From the NCBI RefSeq assembly GCF_020687165.1, contig NZ_JAJEQC010000005.1: 64,000 nt of DNA. One strand, written 5' to 3'. The notes beneath the pieces were generated by a model. The model saw nothing but the letters and a program-made list of their open reading frames with translations. It was not told where the DNA came from and ran no database searches. Every line of letters begins with the position of its first letter. The stretch's first letter is position 1. Source of the stretch: Hominenteromicrobium mulieris (lineage in GTDB: Bacteria > Bacillota > Clostridia > Oscillospirales > Acutalibacteraceae). Below are positions 1-8,512 of this stretch, one piece after another. Position numbers and translations under genes: made by a program.

Positions 1-10
1 ATGTTCCTCA

Positions 11-63
11 TGTCTACTTTTGAAAAAGTAAAATTAAAATAAATATTTTTCGTGTCTACTTTT
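11..63. repeat. Short direct repeat pair, possible IS end
   Basis: The 11-mer TGTCTACTTTT occurs at 11-21 and again at 53-63, separated by AT-rich DNA. Multiple short terminal repeats near one end are typical of IS21-family elements, so this could be the right end of an insertion sequence lying to the left of the window. No transposase is visible, so the assignment is weak. Confidence 0.25.
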
Positions 64-80
64 CTTGACTACTACAATTG

Positions 81-113
81 AAAGCACTTGATTCTATAAT
101 TGAGTGCTTTTTT
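81..113 (+). terminator. Rho-independent terminator
   Basis: Arms AAAGCACT (81-88) and AGTGCTTT (103-110) pair perfectly and are followed by a run of T. It would end transcription arriving from the left of the window. It also insulates the adhesin gene that follows. Confidence 0.6.
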
Positions 114-126
114 AATGCTCAAATTC

Positions 127-155
127 AAGCCGTATCCCTGCGATGCGGCTTTTTT
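127..155 (+). terminator. Second terminator-like hairpin upstream of adhesin
   Basis: AAGCCG (127-132) pairs with CGGCTT (146-151), followed by T residues. It lies 38 bases before the adhesin start, so it could be a tandem terminator or an attenuator in the adhesin leader. I cannot tell these apart from the sequence. Confidence 0.4.
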
Positions 156-188
156 CATATAGCAAAATCTTTGAAAGGAAGCAAAAAC

Positions 189-3100
189 ATGAAAAAGAAA
201 CTCAAAAAGTCACTTGCGTGTCTGCTTGCAACGCTGTTGATTTTCAGCACCGTGCCGATGAGCGCTCTTGCCGATGAAGCAGCTGCACCGGTTACAGTCG
301 AAACAGTCGTTGAAGAAGCTGCACCGGACACGGAGCCGGATGCAGAACCGACCGCGACACCGGAGGCAAGCGCAAAGCCCTCTGCCGAACCGACAGCAGA
401 ACCCTCACCGGAAGCAACAGAGGAACCGACTGAATCGGAGGTCAGTGCAGAGCCGGAAGCAACGGCTGAACCCACTGCTTCCCCCACGCCAAACCCGGAG
501 GATGAAATCAGTCTATTAGCGCTCGGCGATGAGGCAGTTACGCGTTACCGCACGGTAGGCATCAACGGTAATTTCAGTTCCAACTATTTGTATGATCTCG
601 GTCAATACCCGCTCTACGATATCCTGCTCAATGGCACAAGCTATCCGGCCTACTGTTTGCAGCACGGTAAAGGTCGTGTGAACAATGGAGCATACGTGCA
701 AAGAGACAATTATGGCATGACTGAAGCTATGCGCCGCATCGTGGCTTACGGCTTTAACAACATAAATTCTTTGCAGGACGGCAATAACGGTTGGTACAGC
801 GCCGAAACCGCCAAAATGATGGTCACACAGCATCTTGTTTGGCTGGCGTCCGAAGGCTATATTACCGTAGACGGTACAAACTGGTCTTGGGGTTCCGGCA
901 TCGATAACGATGTTGAGCGCATGGCAAATCTGGCGTATAACAGTTCTGTTGTGCGCAGCTATTATGCGGAGTTAAAAGATCGTCTTTTACGCTCTGAAAT
1001 CGTCCCGTCCTTTGCAGGCAAAAGCAGCGACGGCAGCGATGCTCAGGAAATCGATTTACAGCTTGTAACCGGTAAGTACACGGCTACTGTTACTGATACC
1101 AACGGCGTGCTGGATTTGTTCGATTTTCAGCAGGCAGGCTTTGATATTTCTCGTAACGGCAATACGCTGACGATTTCCACGAACACGCTGCCGGAGCAAG
1201 AGACAACGATTATCGGTGCAGGCTACACCGTCGGCGATAAAAACAGCATTGCCGTTTGGGAGGACAGAGACCAACAGGCCAACATTCAGCACCAAGCGAC
1301 TTGTCCGGGCACAACGCAGACCATGGCGTACATCAAAATAAAAGGTGAAAAGCCTTCATATACAATCACGCTCAATAAAACAAGCGCTGATTTGACGATT
1401 ACTAACGGCAACCCCAATTACAGCCTTGAAGGCGCAGTATATTATGTTTATAAAGAAGCTGCGGAACCCGATTATCCGTATTGGGATTATGAGCCGTATG
1501 CGACCTTTACCACGGACGCGAACGGACACGCCGAACTTAGTAAGAAATTACAGTCAAGCAATTATGTAACTTTTGAAGCCGTAGCGCCGAAGGGCTACTG
1601 TGCAGACAGCAAAACCCATAAATTCACCGTCACGGGAGAAACAACGCTAAATGTTGTGGATGACCCGGGCACAATCGTATTATCTGTTCATAAGAAAGAC
1701 AGCGAGACGGATTCGGATCAGGCTTCAGGTAACGCTTCTTTGGCCGGAGCAGTATACCGTGTAAGCTATTTGGTCGATGGCCAAATGGTTTGTAAAGATA
1801 TTACCACTAACAGCAAGGGCGTTACAGGATTAAATAAAATCCCCCTCGGCCAAATCACGGTTCAGGAAATTACTGCACCGATAGGCTACAAGCTCGATCC
1901 GACTGTGCATACGTACAACATCACAACGCTCGGTACCGGTGATGTTTATGAACTCGAACCGGAAGACTTTACGGAAGATGTCTTCAAGGGCAAAATTGCG
2001 CTGCACAAGCAGTATGAAACGCTCGACGACCGCGCAGAAGAACAAGGCGCAGAGTTTGATGTTTACCTCAAGTCTGCGGGCAGTTACGATGCAGCCAAAG
2101 AGACCGAGCGCGACCATATCACCACCGGCGCAGATGGCATGGCAACCACAAAGGACTTGCCTTACGGCACATACGTCGTGCATCAAACAAAGGGCGGCAA
2201 CGGTCGTCAGCTTGTAGCCGATTTTGATGTTTCAATCTCCGAGGATGGCAAGGTTTACAGCTATGATCTTGTCAACGTACAGAAAAATGCACAGCTCAAG
2301 ATCGTAAAGACTTCCGAAGACGGCGTAATCGAAGGCATTCACTTCCGCGTGACGCGCCTTGAGGATAGCTATTCCGCAGAGTATGTAACGAATGCCGCAG
2401 GCGAAATCCTTACGGAAACACTTCCGATTTACGCGGACAAAGACGGCGCGAATAAGTATCAGTACAAGGTCGAAGAACTTGATACAGAGGAAACTTTCGG
2501 ATATCAGCTTCCCGACTCGCAGACCGTAGAACTCAGCGAAGGCGAAATTGCTTCTGTAAGCTTCCATAATGTGCCGATTGAAATCGGTACGAAGGCCACC
2601 GTTGAGGGAGAAAAAGAAGTTGATCCGCTCGATAAAGTTACGCTGACCGATACGGTATCATACACTGGCCTTGTTCCCGGTAAAGAGTACAAAGTAACCG
2701 GCGTACTGATGGATAAAAAAACCGGTGAAAAATTACTTGTGAATGGGAAAGAGATCACCGCTGAAACTACCTTTATCGCAGAAACAAAGAATGGCAGCGT
2801 AGACGTTACCTTTATCTTTGACGCAACCGGTCTGCATGGTAAAGGAATCGTTGTTTTCGAGGATTTGTACCGTGAAAACGCGCTGCTTGCTACCCATGCG
2901 GACATCAACGACGAAGGGCAGACCGTAAAGATTAAGAATCCTGAAATCGGAACAAAGGCAACAGCAGACGGCAAAAAAGAAATTACAGCGGATAAGATCA
3001 CGATTACCGATGTTGTGAGCTATAAGGATTTGACCCCCGGTAAAGAATATAAGCTTACCGGTGTGCTGATGAACAAAGCCACGAACGATAAGCTGCTCAT

Positions 3101-3743
3101 CGATGGTAAAGAAATCACGGCAGAAGCTACCTTTACGCCAAAAGCTACCACCGGCGAAGTTGAGATGACGTTTACTTTCGACGCGCGTGAGCTGACGGTC
3201 GAAACTGAGGTCGTAGCTTTTGAAACGCTTTATCGCGACGGTATTGAAATTGCAGTACATGCAGACATCGAAGATGAGGGTCAGACGGTGAAGATTCTGC
3301 CGCTGCATGGCTCCATCAGCACGATCAAGGTCGATGCAGGAGACTCGCAGCACCGTCTTTCCGGCGCTGTGTTCGGCATCTATCGCGATGTAAACGGCGA
3401 TGGTCGTTACACAGAGGGCATAGATACGTTTGTCGGCAATATGCGCGAAAAAGAAACCGGTGTGTATGAACTTGATGGTTTGCTTTACGGCAAGTTTCTA
3501 ATCCATGAGAAGCAGGCTCCGTCTGGCTTCTCACAGGATAAAAACTATTACAGCTTCGAAATCACAAGAGACGGGGAAAAGGTGCAGTTTGAGGTTAAGC
3601 CCGGTATGAATTTCCCGAACAGCGCATTCCCAAAGACCGGCAGCAGTAATCACGGTGTTTATGCAGCACTGCTCGCTCTTGTGGTTTCCGGCCTCGGTTT
3701 AGGTGCTGTGATTTTTCACAAAGTCAAAAAAGCAAGTAAATAA
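189..3743 (+). CDS. Sortase-anchored thioester-domain surface adhesin (VaFE/SpaA repeats)
   Basis: Predicted cell-wall-anchored adhesin of 1,184 residues. The ATG at 189 is chosen over an upstream in-frame start because it follows a GAAAGGA ribosome site and opens a signal peptide (residues 1-28, ending SALA). Residues about 29-115 are rich in Pro, Glu, Thr and Ala. A thioester domain follows: Cys156 in YCLQ and Gln214 in TQHLVW are the likely cross-linking pair. Several Cna-B/SpaA-like beta domains come next, then two VaFE-type repeats beginning near residues 797 and 918, and a last SpaA-like domain near 1040. The C terminus has a sorting signal FPKTG at 1147-1151, a hydrophobic segment and a KKASK tail. 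Thioester adhesins of this class bind host surfaces covalently. Here it is cargo of a conjugative element; no sortase is visible in the window. Confidence 0.88.
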   Translation: MKKKLKKSLACLLATLLIFSTVPMSALADEAAAPVTVETVVEEAAPDTEPDAEPTATPEASAKPSAEPTAEPSPEATEEPTESEVSAEPEATAEPTASPTPNPEDEISLLALGDEAVTRYRTVGINGNFSSNYLYDLGQYPLYDILLNGTSYPAYCLQHGKGRVNNGAYVQRDNYGMTEAMRRIVAYGFNNINSLQDGNNGWYSAETAKMMVTQHLVWLASEGYITVDGTNWSWGSGIDNDVERMANLAYNSSVVRSYYAELKDRLLRSEIVPSFAGKSSDGSDAQEIDLQLVTGKYTATVTDTNGVLDLFDFQQAGFDISRNGNTLTISTNTLPEQETTIIGAGYTVGDKNSIAVWEDRDQQANIQHQATCPGTTQTMAYIKIKGEKPSYTITLNKTSADLTITNGNPNYSLEGAVYYVYKEAAEPDYPYWDYEPYATFTTDANGHAELSKKLQSSNYVTFEAVAPKGYCADSKTHKFTVTGETTLNVVDDPGTIVLSVHKKDSETDSDQASGNASLAGAVYRVSYLVDGQMVCKDITTNSKGVTGLNKIPLGQITVQEITAPIGYKLDPTVHTYNITTLGTGDVYELEPEDFTEDVFKGKIALHKQYETLDDRAEEQGAEFDVYLKSAGSYDAAKETERDHITTGADGMATTKDLPYGTYVVHQTKGGNGRQLVADFDVSISEDGKVYSYDLVNVQKNAQLKIVKTSEDGVIEGIHFRVTRLEDSYSAEYVTNAAGEILTETLPIYADKDGANKYQYKVEELDTEETFGYQLPDSQTVELSEGEIASVSFHNVPIEIGTKATVEGEKEVDPLDKVTLTDTVSYTGLVPGKEYKVTGVLMDKKTGEKLLVNGKEITAETTFIAETKNGSVDVTFIFDATGLHGKGIVVFEDLYRENALLATHADINDEGQTVKIKNPEIGTKATADGKKEITADKITITDVVSYKDLTPGKEYKLTGVLMNKATNDKLLIDGKEITAEATFTPKATTGEVEMTFTFDARELTVETEVVAFETLYRDGIEIAVHADIEDEGQTVKILPLHGSISTIKVDAGDSQHRLSGAVFGIYRDVNGDGRYTEGIDTFVGNMREKETGVYELDGLLYGKFLIHEKQAPSGFSQDKNYYSFEITRDGEKVQFEVKPGMNFPNSAFPKTGSSNHGVYAALLALVVSGLGLGAVIFHKVKKASK

Positions 3744-3751
3744 GTAAAACC

Positions 3752-3763
3752 GGCAATGTTGCC
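3752..3763. repeat. GGCAATGTTGCC palindrome, copy 1
   Basis: This C-type copy (AAAACCGGCAATGTTGCCGA) starts 8 bases after the adhesin stop. It can fold as a CGGCA/TGCCG stem with an ATGT loop. Termination is plausible here, but the right side lacks a good T-run. Confidence 0.75.
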
Positions 3764-3780
3764 GATTCCTAAGCTACCCG

Positions 3781-3863
3781 TGCAGAGTGAGAAGGCCCAT
3801 TACCGTTTGGTGATGGGCTTTTGTAATGCAGAGCGCCGGTCACAATCCCGGTGGGGCACTGCA
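3781..3863 (+). ncRNA. Candidate structured RNA, copy 1
   Basis: This is a 77-nt block (3781-3857) found again at 6970-7046 with four transitions. Three helices are predicted. P1 is TGCAG (3781-3785) with CTGCA (3859-3863). P2 is GCCCATTACC with GGTGATGGGC plus TTTT. P3 is CGCCGG with CCGGTG. The P2 hairpin with its T-run resembles a terminator. The enclosing P1 and the third helix suggest a larger folded leader just upstream of the gene at 3895. I do not recognise a known riboswitch class. Confidence 0.5.
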
Positions 3864-3894
3864 AATTTAATGTAATAGAAAGGTAAATGTTGAT

Positions 3895-4575
3895 ATGCAT
3901 ATTTTTGAAGAAGCAAGCCCAACGATTATAGGGCAGATGGTTACGCCTAAAAACATAGGAGACTTTTTTCTTGAATCATCGTACTACTTTTACTGCTGGG
4001 ATGATCTTATGGAGTTGGAATACGGTCAGTGTGTTAGAAACAAGAAAAAATATTATTTTATCTCTGAGTTTGCTGAGGCAATTATGAAAAGAGGCTTTTT
4101 CTGCGACAAGCCTCTTTATGCGGAATTCACAGAAGAGCAAATTCAGAAGTATTTCAGCGGCGAGTATTCAGTCGGACAAATCTTTGCTCTTGCAATATCT
4201 CAAGCCCTTAATTTCACACCAGAACAAGTTGAAGTTTTGGAAGATAAAAACCTGAAATGCTTGGCCGTATGGATTCTGTACGATATGGTATTGGGTACAG
4301 ATGTGAGAGATATTAGAGAAATACTTAATAAACCGATTTTTATAGAAGAAAAGGAAAAGCAAATTCGGAACTTGCATGGTAAAAGGCATTACTTACTCAT
4401 TTCCCAAGAAAACTGGAAAATGGTAACAGAGTGGAACGCATGGAACAAGTGCGCCGATGACGGTACACTCAATTGTATTAAAAATTTGCGTGGTAATTTC
4501 CTTTGTTCGGATGCAGTTATGGATGATGACTATAATCTCATTGATACAAATGAAAATAGATACTTGAGCATTTGA
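3895..4575 (+). CDS. Hypothetical cargo protein, 226 aa
   Basis: Not recognised. The ORF starts at ATG 3895 after a GAAAGGT ribosome site. The product is soluble, acidic and aromatic-rich (the N-terminal third contains SSYYFYCWDD). It has no signal peptide, transmembrane segment or clear motif. The gene is more AT-rich than the transfer genes to its right. It sits directly behind the candidate structured RNA at 3781-3863, suggesting common control or a cassette boundary. It converges with the minus-strand gene at 4583 with only 7 bases between them. Confidence 0.6.
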   Translation: MHIFEEASPTIIGQMVTPKNIGDFFLESSYYFYCWDDLMELEYGQCVRNKKKYYFISEFAEAIMKRGFFCDKPLYAEFTEEQIQKYFSGEYSVGQIFALAISQALNFTPEQVEVLEDKNLKCLAVWILYDMVLGTDVRDIREILNKPIFIEEKEKQIRNLHGKRHYLLISQENWKMVTEWNAWNKCADDGTLNCIKNLRGNFLCSDAVMDDDYNLIDTNENRYLSI

Positions 4576-4582
4576 TTATAGA

Positions 4583-5353
4583 CTATATTAGAAGAATTTG
4601 TAAATTTGATGAATGACATAGTTTTGTGACCACATAGGGGCGACCACTTTTGGATTTTTGAAATTCTGAAAATAAGGCAACATAGCCTATTTGTTGTTTT
4701 AGGTATTTATACTCGACAGGGAGATATAAGAAAACTTTTTTAGAAATAAAGACGCGACATGCTAATGACGAAGAAGTATGTTCATTTGTTGCAATACGTC
4801 TGAGAAGTAGTGTGTGCCTATCGTCTTTGTTTTCCATTTCTATCGAGAATTTTCCATATCCTAATAGAGGAGTATTATAATCTTCATCTCGGAAACCCAT
4901 TAAAAGATTCTTGGGCTGTAAGTGTTTTCCTTCTTGTGTAATTTGAGGTGGAGTTTTTTCAATATGAAAATTAGTAGCGTGGTTAGTATTTGTTTTACAT
5001 ATAGAAGTTTTTTGTGGTTTGACATGAGAAATTCGCGTAAGAAGGCTGTGTAACTGACGTGATACATAGTCTCTATCTTCAGAGTTAAAAGAGTTCATAA
5101 TTGTTTTTGCTCTATTTGTGGACAGATAAAGTTGGGCTAAGGGGCAATCTTCAGCATGTGATTGTTTCTGTGCAGTTCGCAAATATGCAGGTTGATCGTT
5201 TACATATGTAAGTTTAGCCTCTTTGCAGATAGGGCAGACCATGTACGGTTCATACTCAGCGCGAAATAAAGGAATATTGCGATATATTAGCGCTATTTGA
5301 AAAACAGAAAGTTCCGATTTTTTGTTTTCTAAGTAAGCATAATCAAATTTCAT
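4583..5353 (-). CDS. Hypothetical protein with Cys/His zinc-ribbon-like motif, 256 aa
   Basis: Not recognised. An N-terminal CPIC (about residues 40-43) is followed about 23 residues later by HAEDC. This C-x2-C ... H-x3-C spacing could bind zinc, as in CoiA-like or other small zinc ribbons, but no catalytic motif is apparent. The C-terminal half is basic and ends in a hydrophobic ILLI. Codon and base use are AT-rich compared with the conjugation genes, which fits recently acquired cargo. It is transcribed towards the gene at 3895. Its ATG follows a weak ribosome site. Confidence 0.5.
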   Translation of the reverse strand: MKFDYAYLENKKSELSVFQIALIYRNIPLFRAEYEPYMVCPICKEAKLTYVNDQPAYLRTAQKQSHAEDCPLAQLYLSTNRAKTIMNSFNSEDRDYVSRQLHSLLTRISHVKPQKTSICKTNTNHATNFHIEKTPPQITQEGKHLQPKNLLMGFRDEDYNTPLLGYGKFSIEMENKDDRHTLLLRRIATNEHTSSSLACRVFISKKVFLYLPVEYKYLKQQIGYVALFSEFQKSKSGRPYVVTKLCHSSNLQILLI

Positions 5354-5512
5354 CTTCAGTATCGCCTCTAATAGTCATATAACTGTTGGTAAATAACATA
5401 AATATTGTATCTAATTTGACTGTACAATGCAATATAAAGTTTGACGGTAAGGAAAAAGCAGTACGTGGATGTTCGTTGACGGGAAGACGCTGTACATAAG
5501 TAAAGCGTGACC

Positions 5513-5524
5513 GGCAATATTGCC
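5513..5524. repeat. GGCAATATTGCC palindrome, copy 2
   Basis: This copy has a TA centre in place of TG, making CCGGCAATATTGCCGG a perfect palindrome followed by TTTT. It lies between the gene at 4583-5353 and the toxin-antitoxin pair. The flanking stretch 5354-5598 contains no convincing gene. Confidence 0.7.
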
Positions 5525-5530
5525 GGTTTT

Positions 5531-5568
5531 ATACGAAAAAGGAGCGTCCACAACTTTAGGGACGCTCC
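5531..5568 (-). terminator. Terminator of the RelE/DinJ operon
   Basis: AGGAGCGTCC (5540-5549) pairs with GGACGCTCCT (5559-5568). Read on the minus strand, the hairpin is followed by TTTTTCG. It lies 30 bases after the toxin stop codon and should end the minus-strand toxin-antitoxin transcript. Confidence 0.7.
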
Positions 5569-5598
5569 TCGCAGATGGATAATGTTGAATTTGAACTT

Positions 5599-5871
5599 TC
5601 AGAACAGATCACTATGTGATCCGGTTCTGGTTAAGCAGAGGATGAGCTCATCGTTTTGAATTTCATAAATTAGAAGCCAATCGGGGGTGATATGGCACTC
5701 CCTGCAACCGGCATAATTGCCAGACAAGTTGTGATCTCGATAATTTTCCGGCAAAGGCTTTTGTTCAGCCAGAATGGTGATAACCTCTTCCAGAAGCCGA
5801 ATATCGTAACCCCTTTTGACGATTCGCTTGTAATCTTTTTTGAAGGTCGTCTGATACTTAATCGTCAGCAT
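5599..5871 (-). CDS. YafQ/RelE-family mRNA interferase toxin
   Basis: A 90-residue type II toxin. The order of conserved features (FKKDYKR near the N terminus, LPENYRDHNL, CHITPDWLLIY, then LTRTGSHSDLF at the C terminus) matches the YafQ branch of the RelE fold. Members cleave mRNA at the ribosome. The His in the CHI motif and the C-terminal HSDLF region match the family's active-site area. Its start overlaps the end of the antitoxin gene by 14 bases, the usual coupled arrangement. It should be neutralised and co-repressed by the DinJ-like protein. Confidence 0.88.
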   Translation of the reverse strand: MLTIKYQTTFKKDYKRIVKRGYDIRLLEEVITILAEQKPLPENYRDHNLSGNYAGCRECHITPDWLLIYEIQNDELILCLTRTGSHSDLF

Positions 5872-6130
5872 TCAGATCCTCCATCAGCTCTTTTACGGAG
5901 GAAAAACCTTTGCTCATTCCAATTCCGTTTTTTGCGTCTTCGATAGCTTTTCTTGTTACGGCGTTCGGTACTTCGGCGCCGATTTCAAAAGGAATGCGAT
6001 ATTCGCGTACTGCTTTTTTTGCGAAAACGGTAAAAGCGGTCGTCATCGTCATGCCCATATCAGTGCAGAAAGCCTCGAATTGTGTTTTTAAATCGCTGTC
6101 CATGCGAATATTGACGTTTGTTTGTGCCAT
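5858..6130 (-). CDS. RelB/DinJ-family antitoxin
   Basis: A 90-residue antitoxin. The ATG at 6130 is chosen over a longer upstream ORF because AGGAGG lies at the right spacing before it. The N terminus (TNVNIRMDSDLKTQFEAF) is the ribbon-helix-helix DNA-binding part of the RelB/DinJ family. The C-terminal half should wrap the toxin. It is the first gene of a two-gene operon with the YafQ-like toxin and is probably autorepressing. A consensus promoter lies just upstream. Confidence 0.88.
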   Translation of the reverse strand: MAQTNVNIRMDSDLKTQFEAFCTDMGMTMTTAFTVFAKKAVREYRIPFEIGAEVPNAVTRKAIEDAKNGIGMSKGFSSVKELMEDLNADD

Positions 6131-6154
6131 TATACAACCTCCTTTGGTACTTAT

Positions 6155-6183
6155 ATTATAGCACTTTGTAATGATACTGTCAA
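6155..6183 (-). promoter_or_regulatory. Promoter of the DinJ/YafQ operon
   Basis: On the minus strand TTGACA (6178-6183) and TATAAT (6155-6160) are separated by 17 bases, a perfect vegetative sigma-factor promoter. It drives the toxin-antitoxin pair and is back to back with the membrane-protein gene at 6266. Confidence 0.85.
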
Positions 6184-6265
6184 TAAATTTTCGCACGATT
6201 GATGTGCAAAATGTAGATGATAATCGTAACATAATACAGATAAGAAAGAAAAGAGGAGCGAGAAT

Positions 6266-6961
6266 ATGCAAAAAGTTGTTGGATTTTTCAGTAAACCGGA
6301 AAATCTGTTTGTGCTGACACTTTTGATAGGGCTTTTTACGGGGACGTATAAGGTGGTGTCAAAGGCCTCAAATCACAACAATAGCTTGTATCAAAGGGTC
6401 AGCTCACCTATATGTTTCTATCTTAGGCTTTTTGGGTATGTATATACCCTTCCTTGGATAGGTAGTTTGTTGATTTCGGGAGGAAATTATGAAGAATGGT
6501 TGCAGGCATCAAAGAACACAGAGCCATATAGATTTTTCATAATTGGTTTGGTGATGATCTTCGGGAGTTATGCGATGTATATTCCGGTGCTGCTTGAGCG
6601 CATTGCACGCGGGATTATGAATAAGGTTTCAATTAAAAATGATCTTGAACTCATCAATTCAAAATTTGGCACAAGCTATACGGCAAGCGACTATATGTAT
6701 GGTAAAGGGCACATTAAGCAAATTGTAACTTATATAAGCATAGGAGAAGAAAGTATTGCGGAGCTGATTTCAAACCCAAAACTTTCAGATGCAAAGAGAA
6801 CTGTAATTCTTGACCTTCTTAGTCGTGGACTTACAGTAGACCAGATTAAGCCCTACATACAGTCGGACGATCCGTATACAGCGGAACAGCTGCAATTTGA
6901 ACTCTACAAATTGTTTTTTACCCAAATAGGGATCGTCAATAGCCGCAATATAACAAAATAA
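6266..6961 (+). CDS. Hypothetical membrane protein, 231 aa
   Basis: Not recognised. The ATG follows an AGAGGAG ribosome site. Three likely membrane segments lie in the N-terminal half: around residues 14-31, 48-70 and 89-112. The remaining 120 residues look cytoplasmic and helical. There are no recognisable catalytic motifs. The gene is AT-rich cargo and stands alone between the DinJ/YafQ operon and the second copy of the candidate structured RNA. A role in defence or as an accessory to transfer cannot be excluded, but nothing in the sequence shows it. Confidence 0.6.
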   Translation: MQKVVGFFSKPENLFVLTLLIGLFTGTYKVVSKASNHNNSLYQRVSSPICFYLRLFGYVYTLPWIGSLLISGGNYEEWLQASKNTEPYRFFIIGLVMIFGSYAMYIPVLLERIARGIMNKVSIKNDLELINSKFGTSYTASDYMYGKGHIKQIVTYISIGEESIAELISNPKLSDAKRTVILDLLSRGLTVDQIKPYIQSDDPYTAEQLQFELYKLFFTQIGIVNSRNITK

Positions 6962-6969
6962 CCTGCCTG

Positions 6970-7051
6970 TGCAGAGTGAGAAAGCTCATTACCGTTTGGT
7001 GATGGGCTTTTGTAATGCAGAGCGCTGGTCACAATCCCGGCGGGGCCTGTA
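6970..7051 (+). ncRNA. Candidate structured RNA, copy 2
   Basis: This is the second copy of the 77-nt block at 3781. P1 is TGCAG with CTGTA (7047-7051), P2 is GCTCATTACC with GGTGATGGGC, and P3 is CGCTGG with CCGGCG. Every difference in a stem keeps pairing by G-C to G-U exchange. It lies 88 bases before the small gene at 7139 and thus leads into the antirestriction/primase gene set. Confidence 0.5.
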
Positions 7052-7138
7052 AATAAAAGGAAAGGAGCAAGAAGCTACGCCGAGCATTCCGGCAAACAAA
7101 ACTGTAAACTTATATTTTCGGCAAAGGAGAAAGGCAAA

Positions 7139-7390
7139 ATGAAAGAAATGTATGGTGTTGTGCTGCTGTACACAGAAGGCATGGCAATTTGTGAAGATGA
7201 CTGGGAGAACCTTTGGTGCGCTGAGATGCCAGAAGAATTTGTAACAGCAGGAGATGGCATTGAAATCGACGGATTGACGCCATTAGAAGATCTTCCGATG
7301 GAGCAGCAAGTGCGTATTAAAAATGAGCTGGCTGCACTGCCGGAAGAATATCTGGACGTGCTGCGTAATTATGGTGGAGGTGAGGAGTAA
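7139..7390 (+). CDS. Small acidic ICE protein, 83 aa
   Basis: Function unknown. The ATG at 7139 follows GGAGAAAGG. The protein is strongly acidic, with three Trp/Cys-containing positions near the middle (EDDWENLWCAEMP) and a Glu/Leu-rich C terminus. Its stop codon overlaps the ATG of the ArdC-like gene (TAATG), so the two are translationally coupled. Small acidic proteins next to antirestriction genes sometimes mimic DNA, but this one is too short and unremarkable to claim that. Confidence 0.7.
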   Translation: MKEMYGVVLLYTEGMAICEDDWENLWCAEMPEEFVTAGDGIEIDGLTPLEDLPMEQQVRIKNELAALPEEYLDVLRNYGGGEE

Positions 7391-8481
7391 TGCCCGGTTA
7401 CGGAAAATATCGTTCACCAGAGGAAAAAGAAGAATTTGTAAAGCAACTGGGTGCAGACGCCAAGCAGCGCGTTATTGACCTTGCAGAAAACTGGGAAGCA
7501 GATGCAAAAGATGTTGCGGAATTTTTGATTTTTTCAAGCCGGTTCCCAGATTACAGCGTCCGCAACCAGATGCTGATCTACAAGCAAAATCCGTATGCTA
7601 TGTTTACTGCGGGATATAATCAATTTGAAAAAATGGGCTATACCGTACAAAAGGGCGAAAAAGGTATGCGTATATGGGTACCCCATAATATTACCTATTA
7701 TCGTGGCAAAGAAAGTGAACCATGGAAGAGGCTGACGAAAAGCACACCAAAAGCAGTACGGGACATGATAAAAGCCGGAATGCTTGAGACACGTGAAGAA
7801 TTGCAGTTCTATCGTTATGGAGTGGTCTTTGATATTGCACAAACGAATTGCCCTGCGGAAGATTACCCTAAATTAGTCGGTCTCGGCTGCGCAGATGAGC
7901 TGCACGCAGCGGCGTTTGACATTATCAGCGAATACAGCAACCGCTGCGGAATGCCGGTGCGGACGATTGATTTAAAGAGCGTTGCGCTGCGCGGATATTA
8001 CGAATCAGAGACATGCAACATTACGATTAACAGCCGCCTTGCTGATACACAGCGATTATCGACGCTGCTGCATGAGATGGCGCACGGCATGTTGCAACAC
8101 GGTATGGATACCGGCAAAAGCCGTGCACAGCGTGAGTTTGAAGCAGACGCTTTATCCGTTATGCTTGAATCCGCCATGGGTCTGCCAATCACTGACACAC
8201 GTAAGGAGCACATGAGCGTGGAGTATAAGAACTACATAACCGAGCTTAAAACGGGCAAAACGGATGAAGAAAAAGCGGAAATCAATGAGCAGATCGATAA
8301 GGTTTTTAAACCAATCGGTGATCTATATAAGCGCCATGCGCCGCAGATTTTGGCAGCACTGCGCTTATCAGGCATTCAGCCGCAGCCGATAAAAACAGCG
8401 CAGGCAGCACCTGAACAGGAAGAAAAGACGCCGGAGCACATTATGGACAAGCCGAAAAGAAAAATGAATCGTTCACTGTAA
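7390..8481 (+). CDS. ArdC-like antirestriction protein with M78 metallopeptidase domain
   Basis: A 363-residue protein. Residues about 35-120 (SVRNQMLIYKQNP, GYTVQKGEKGMRIWVP) match the ArdC N-terminal single-stranded-DNA-binding domain. The centre has the zinc peptidase signature HEMAH at 228-232, with a downstream acidic ligand candidate in REFEADAL. This domain combination is common on conjugative elements and is thought to protect incoming single-stranded DNA from host restriction. The C-terminal tail is basic and Pro/Ala-rich. It is coupled to the 83-residue gene upstream and followed 31 bases later by the primase. Confidence 0.8.
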   Translation: MPGYGKYRSPEEKEEFVKQLGADAKQRVIDLAENWEADAKDVAEFLIFSSRFPDYSVRNQMLIYKQNPYAMFTAGYNQFEKMGYTVQKGEKGMRIWVPHNITYYRGKESEPWKRLTKSTPKAVRDMIKAGMLETREELQFYRYGVVFDIAQTNCPAEDYPKLVGLGCADELHAAAFDIISEYSNRCGMPVRTIDLKSVALRGYYESETCNITINSRLADTQRLSTLLHEMAHGMLQHGMDTGKSRAQREFEADALSVMLESAMGLPITDTRKEHMSVEYKNYITELKTGKTDEEKAEINEQIDKVFKPIGDLYKRHAPQILAALRLSGIQPQPIKTAQAAPEQEEKTPEHIMDKPKRKMNRSL

Positions 8482-8512
8482 AGAGAAATGAACGTAGAAA
8501 GGAGTGAATTTT

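Noticed and set aside
155..487. Minus-strand open frame opposite the adhesin start
   Set aside because: It is a low-complexity Ser/Ala/Val shadow of the Pro/Glu/Thr-rich linker and has no ribosome site.
5368..5553. Minus-strand 61-codon frame between the zinc-motif gene and the toxin
   Set aside because: It runs through the palindrome and terminator hairpin, lacks a ribosome site and has no coding character.
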